Source: Pyxicephalus adspersus (lineage: Eukaryota > Chordata > Amphibia > Anura > Pyxicephalidae). From it: a DNA stretch of 64,000 nt. Location of the stretch: NCBI RefSeq assembly GCF_032062135.1, contig NC_092859.1:73099581-73163580 (forward strand), read 5' to 3'. The notes under the pieces are model-generated. The model worked only from the letters and a program-made list of their open reading frames with translations, searched no databases and was not told the origin of the DNA. This document shows positions 61,301 through 64,000 of the stretch, one piece after another; positions within the stretch are counted from its first letter, which is position 1; the number at the start of each line of letters is the position of its first letter. A program made the translations under genes and the position numbers.

Positions 61301-62860
61301 GTTGAAAGGAAGGCAACAACAGATGGCAGATACACTGAAAGGAAAGGGCCAATTCAGTTAGTAAAGCTGAACTACTGCAGTAGTTGGCATTGGGGGTTCC
61401 TCAGGGAGGTGCTGACTGTAGAAAAAAAGTTACCAATGTGCTTGTGTTTGTGAATCCCAACCAGACACAGCGGACCCTGGCAGATGGACTCTTTCTTGAA
61501 AAACTCTAGTTGTAATTTTCCATGAAAGTTTGACTGGTATACTGTTCTATTCTCATCGGTTTGCATTGCAGGTGGCTTTGTTAGTTTTATTTAGACAGAC
61601 AGACAAGTTAGTTAGCATCTACCGTACATCTATTCCCTCATAAGCTGAATACATAGTCAGGTGTCTTATGTTCACTGGCATAACTACCAAGGTGTAAACC
61701 CCTGGAGCATGGGGGGCAGGAAGCTCCTTATCCTCACTCCCTTCAAAAGGGGACCCCCGGGGCTCACCCAGAAGCTGCTGCTTTCCAAGGTTCCCATGCT
61801 GCATGAGGTCCTCTAACTTGCATATAGCCTTAGGAGCAAAATGATGAGCATCAGCAACTGACTGAACAGAGGAGGAAGAAAATATTTATATGCAAACATA
61901 TTTATATGACAATAAAATAATTCTCTTTGTTACCTAAATCACTGCATTTTCCTTCATTTCCCTTAGGTACACACTTTCACCATCCTAACCAATTACTACA
62001 ATACCCTGATATATTTAAATGGCATTGATTATTACTTATACATGTCTGGCTATATTAGCCACTTATGCCAAGTATTTGATGTATATTCAAGGTAACATAA
62101 TATTAATAATAATAATATTGAAGTAAATATTTTACCACAATAAATATAATTTCGAAATGATCCCTTGCCTATATTTTACAATCTCAACAGGTGGAAGGAA
62201 ACATAATAACAAATAAAACTATTGTATTTTTAAATGTACAAATAACATCAAGGGCAAAGCAAAAATGCCATTTGGTTGACTTTGCAGTGATAATATTTAG
62301 AGATGTTCTAGAGAGGCCGTGTCTATAAATGACTGTAGCTGTACCATTTCCCCAGTGGTATGATCACATACCAAACCCACTTCTGAATAGAAGAGCTTTT
62401 ATTGCTGCCTTCCTCAAATGTAAATAACATTTACCTTTTACAACATAACTAGTTCATGTTTAAAAGATATGATCAATTACTGGAACAGTTCCTAATGTCT
62501 CAGTGACTTGGGTACTATGAGGATAAGAAACCATATGTTCCCCCGTCACCTTAAGATGTTCTCCTTTATGATAATTTGCATATGTCAAGGTTGTTCAAAG
62601 CTTGTTCTTTGGAACCTTCCCACTGGATTTCTTTGGTCTTGATCTTGGCAAGGTTTAGAGAAAATCTCTAAACTAATAATATAAATATGTTTGCTTACTA
62701 ATAGCAATATTTACTATATATGTAACTAAATAGGGCCAAATTGGTGCGGCAATATATAATGCAACAAAAAATATTAACAGTAAAGTAAAAAATAAAGCCA
62801 CATTATAAAGTCTTGAGGGAAATAGAACAAAGGGCCTTCATGACAGGGTGTAAGGAGCTG
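55386..62860. other. intergenic, no gene recognised
   Basis: Mostly AT-rich sequence. The longest open frame, 56492-56896 on the minus strand (134 codons), has no recognisable domain. A fragment near 58045-58110 shares a 14-mer in inverted orientation with the repeat at 35590-35870. GC-richer patches near 58860-59060, 60860-61080 and 61640-61830 look like old interspersed repeats, but I could not name them. Confidence 0.5.
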
Positions 62861-64000
62861 CACAGTAAAGAATACAGGGGGAGGGGGGGAAGGTGAATTT
62901 GAGAATTAGTTAGTGCTAGGGAGTATAGAAGCGTGGAAGATAGTGGGTCTAGATGCCGGGGGAGTTTTGTGGGGGGGGGGCTGTGAAGTAAGGAGAAGTG
63001 GGAAAGGGGGGGCGTCGACAAGTAGTTCCGCCAGAGGAAGGAGGTGCGGCAGTCATTAAGGTGGGACTACAAAAAAACATAGGTTTGTGGATGAGGTTGA
63101 TGTCTATGGGCCGGCAAGGGGGTTGCCAGTTTTTTCAGGGGGGGCAGTGGGCCGCAAGTTGCTGGGCCACCGGTCGGAAGTAGGGAAAAAGGGGTATGTT
63201 GGCTATATAATGAAGGGGCTGTGGGGGCAACCATGGTTTGGCCAGATGCTTTAGGCAGGGCTCCAGAAGGGGCGGAGATGGTGGTGGAAAAGGGGGTGAC
63301 ACCGGTGAGGGAAGCTTACCTTTTTAAATGGGTATCCGAACCGGGTGGCGGCCCGGTTCGGTGCTTAAGGAGGGGTTTTCAGTGGGTTTCCGGATTCCTA
63401 GCACTGTGGCAGGTTCGTCACGGGAGCCAAGGAATTTGAAGTCAGTGATGAGATTTCCGGAGATAGTGAATTTGCCAAAAAGGTAAGTTTGGGCAGAATG
63501 AGCCATCAAGTGGGTAGAAAATTACAGGCCAGGGGCGTTGCTAGCGGGACATTGAGGCCACTTTCAGGCTCCTACCAGTTCACCCGGATTGTGTTAGGTT
63601 GTTGGGTTGTAAATGGGAGGGGGAATATTTTGGTGATAGATGCCTGCCCATGGGTTGTTTCTATTTCCTGTGCCATGTTCGAGCAGTTCAGCACATTTTT
63701 AGAGTGGGTGGTCCGCTTTGTAGCAGAGGTCAACTCAGTGATCCATTATTTGGATAATTTTTTGTTGGTTGGGCTGGCAGGCAACTTGGTTTGCAGGGTA
63801 TTGTTGGCCACCTTGCAGCATGTTGCTGAGCAGTTTGGGGTTCCATTGGCAAATGACAAAACGGAGGGGTCGGCAACGGCCCTGACCTTTTTGAGCATTG
63901 AACTAGACACGGTGGCGATGGAGAGTAGATTGCCCCAGGGATAAGTTGAAAGCATTGCAGGTGTAAGTGAGGGCAGGGGGGGGGCACAGGAAAATGCGCC
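62860..64000 (+). mobile_element. decayed DIRS/Ngaro-like retrotransposon, cut by window end
   Basis: The region turns abruptly G-rich at about 62870 and encodes, in broken frames, a reverse transcriptase of the type found in tyrosine-recombinase retrotransposons. Upstream of the RT (62870-63300) G-rich sequence without clear domains may be the gag or linker part. The RNase H, methyltransferase and recombinase regions, if present, would lie beyond 64000. Classification rests on remembered motif style (FKWVSE, LPMGC..ISCAMFE, HYLDxFL, PLANDKTEG) and was not searched. Confidence 0.7.
63310..63985 (+). pseudogene. reverse transcriptase of DIRS-like element, several frameshifts
   Basis: Segment order matches one RT: FKWVSEP..CLRRGF, then in another frame GFRIPS and RNLKSVMRFPEIV, then DIEATFRLLPVHPDCVRLLG (motif A Asp at 63548-63550) leading to LPMGC (63644-63658). 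After a +1 shift it continues SISCAMFEQFSTFLEWVV and HYLDNFLLVG, in which the second catalytic Asp of YLDD is Asn (63756-63758). It closes with FGVPLANDKTEG, FLSIELDT and RLPQ, then shifts again into DKLKALQV followed by a stop. At least three frameshifts and the Asp-to-Asn change make it inactive. Sequence between FPEIV and DIEAT is much shorter than expected, so an internal deletion is likely. Confidence 0.75.

Noticed and set aside
1..64000. tRNA, rRNA, or neighbouring genes such as HRH2 or THOC3
   Set aside because: No B-box-like GGTTCGAATCC with a cloverleaf was noticed, and no GPCR or WD40 exon could be read on either strand; the scan was by eye, so short exons may be missed.

Overview
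This window is vertebrate nuclear DNA, most likely from a ranoid frog. It has no operons or densely packed genes. One gene can be supported from start to stop: complexin-2 (CPLX2), a presynaptic SNARE-binding protein, on the + strand in three coding exons (15044-15074, 22127-22302, 39912-40109). The joined exons give a complete 134-residue protein with consensus splice sites. The frog assignment rests on the style and density of the repeats, which I recognise from memory. It includes palindromic MITEs, TTAA-flanked elements, L2-type LINEs with an (AAT)n tail, and a DIRS-like retrotransposon.

Layout: 1-14978 is noncoding DNA upstream of the first coding exon. It holds a reversed LINE tail (about 1705-1862), a 738-base assembly gap (2479-3216), a 417-bp hAT-type MITE with near-perfect 8-bp target duplications (12537-12953), and a 28-bp minisatellite (about 13704-14604). 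CPLX2 occupies 14979 to about 42.5 kb. Intron 1 (7.05 kb) carries a fold-back MITE and a 27-bp minisatellite with higher-order structure. Intron 2 (17.6 kb) carries several dispersed repeats, a recent 246-bp tandem duplication and three MITEs. The 3' UTR is probably 2 kb or longer and contains an (AT)n tract.

The interval from 45.6 kb to the end is mostly transposon wreckage. It contains a dead L2/CR1-clade LINE with recognisable endonuclease and reverse transcriptase (about 45600-48437), a dead Tc1-like transposase whose third catalytic acidic residue is deleted (about 49920-50630), a 1181-bp TTAA-flanked element with an internal duplication (52382-53562), an LTR-like repeat (about 54655-55385), and at the right edge a decayed tyrosine-recombinase-type (DIRS/Ngaro-like) retrotransposon (about 62860-64000, cut by the window end). 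No other cellular gene, tRNA or rRNA could be recognised.

I found no convincing evidence of a new biological system. The most unusual structures are two minisatellites that are open in several reading frames by arithmetic rather than selection, a nested perfect inverted repeat inside the hAT MITE, and the compound TTAA element. Family names for transposons come from remembered motif patterns and were not checked by any search.
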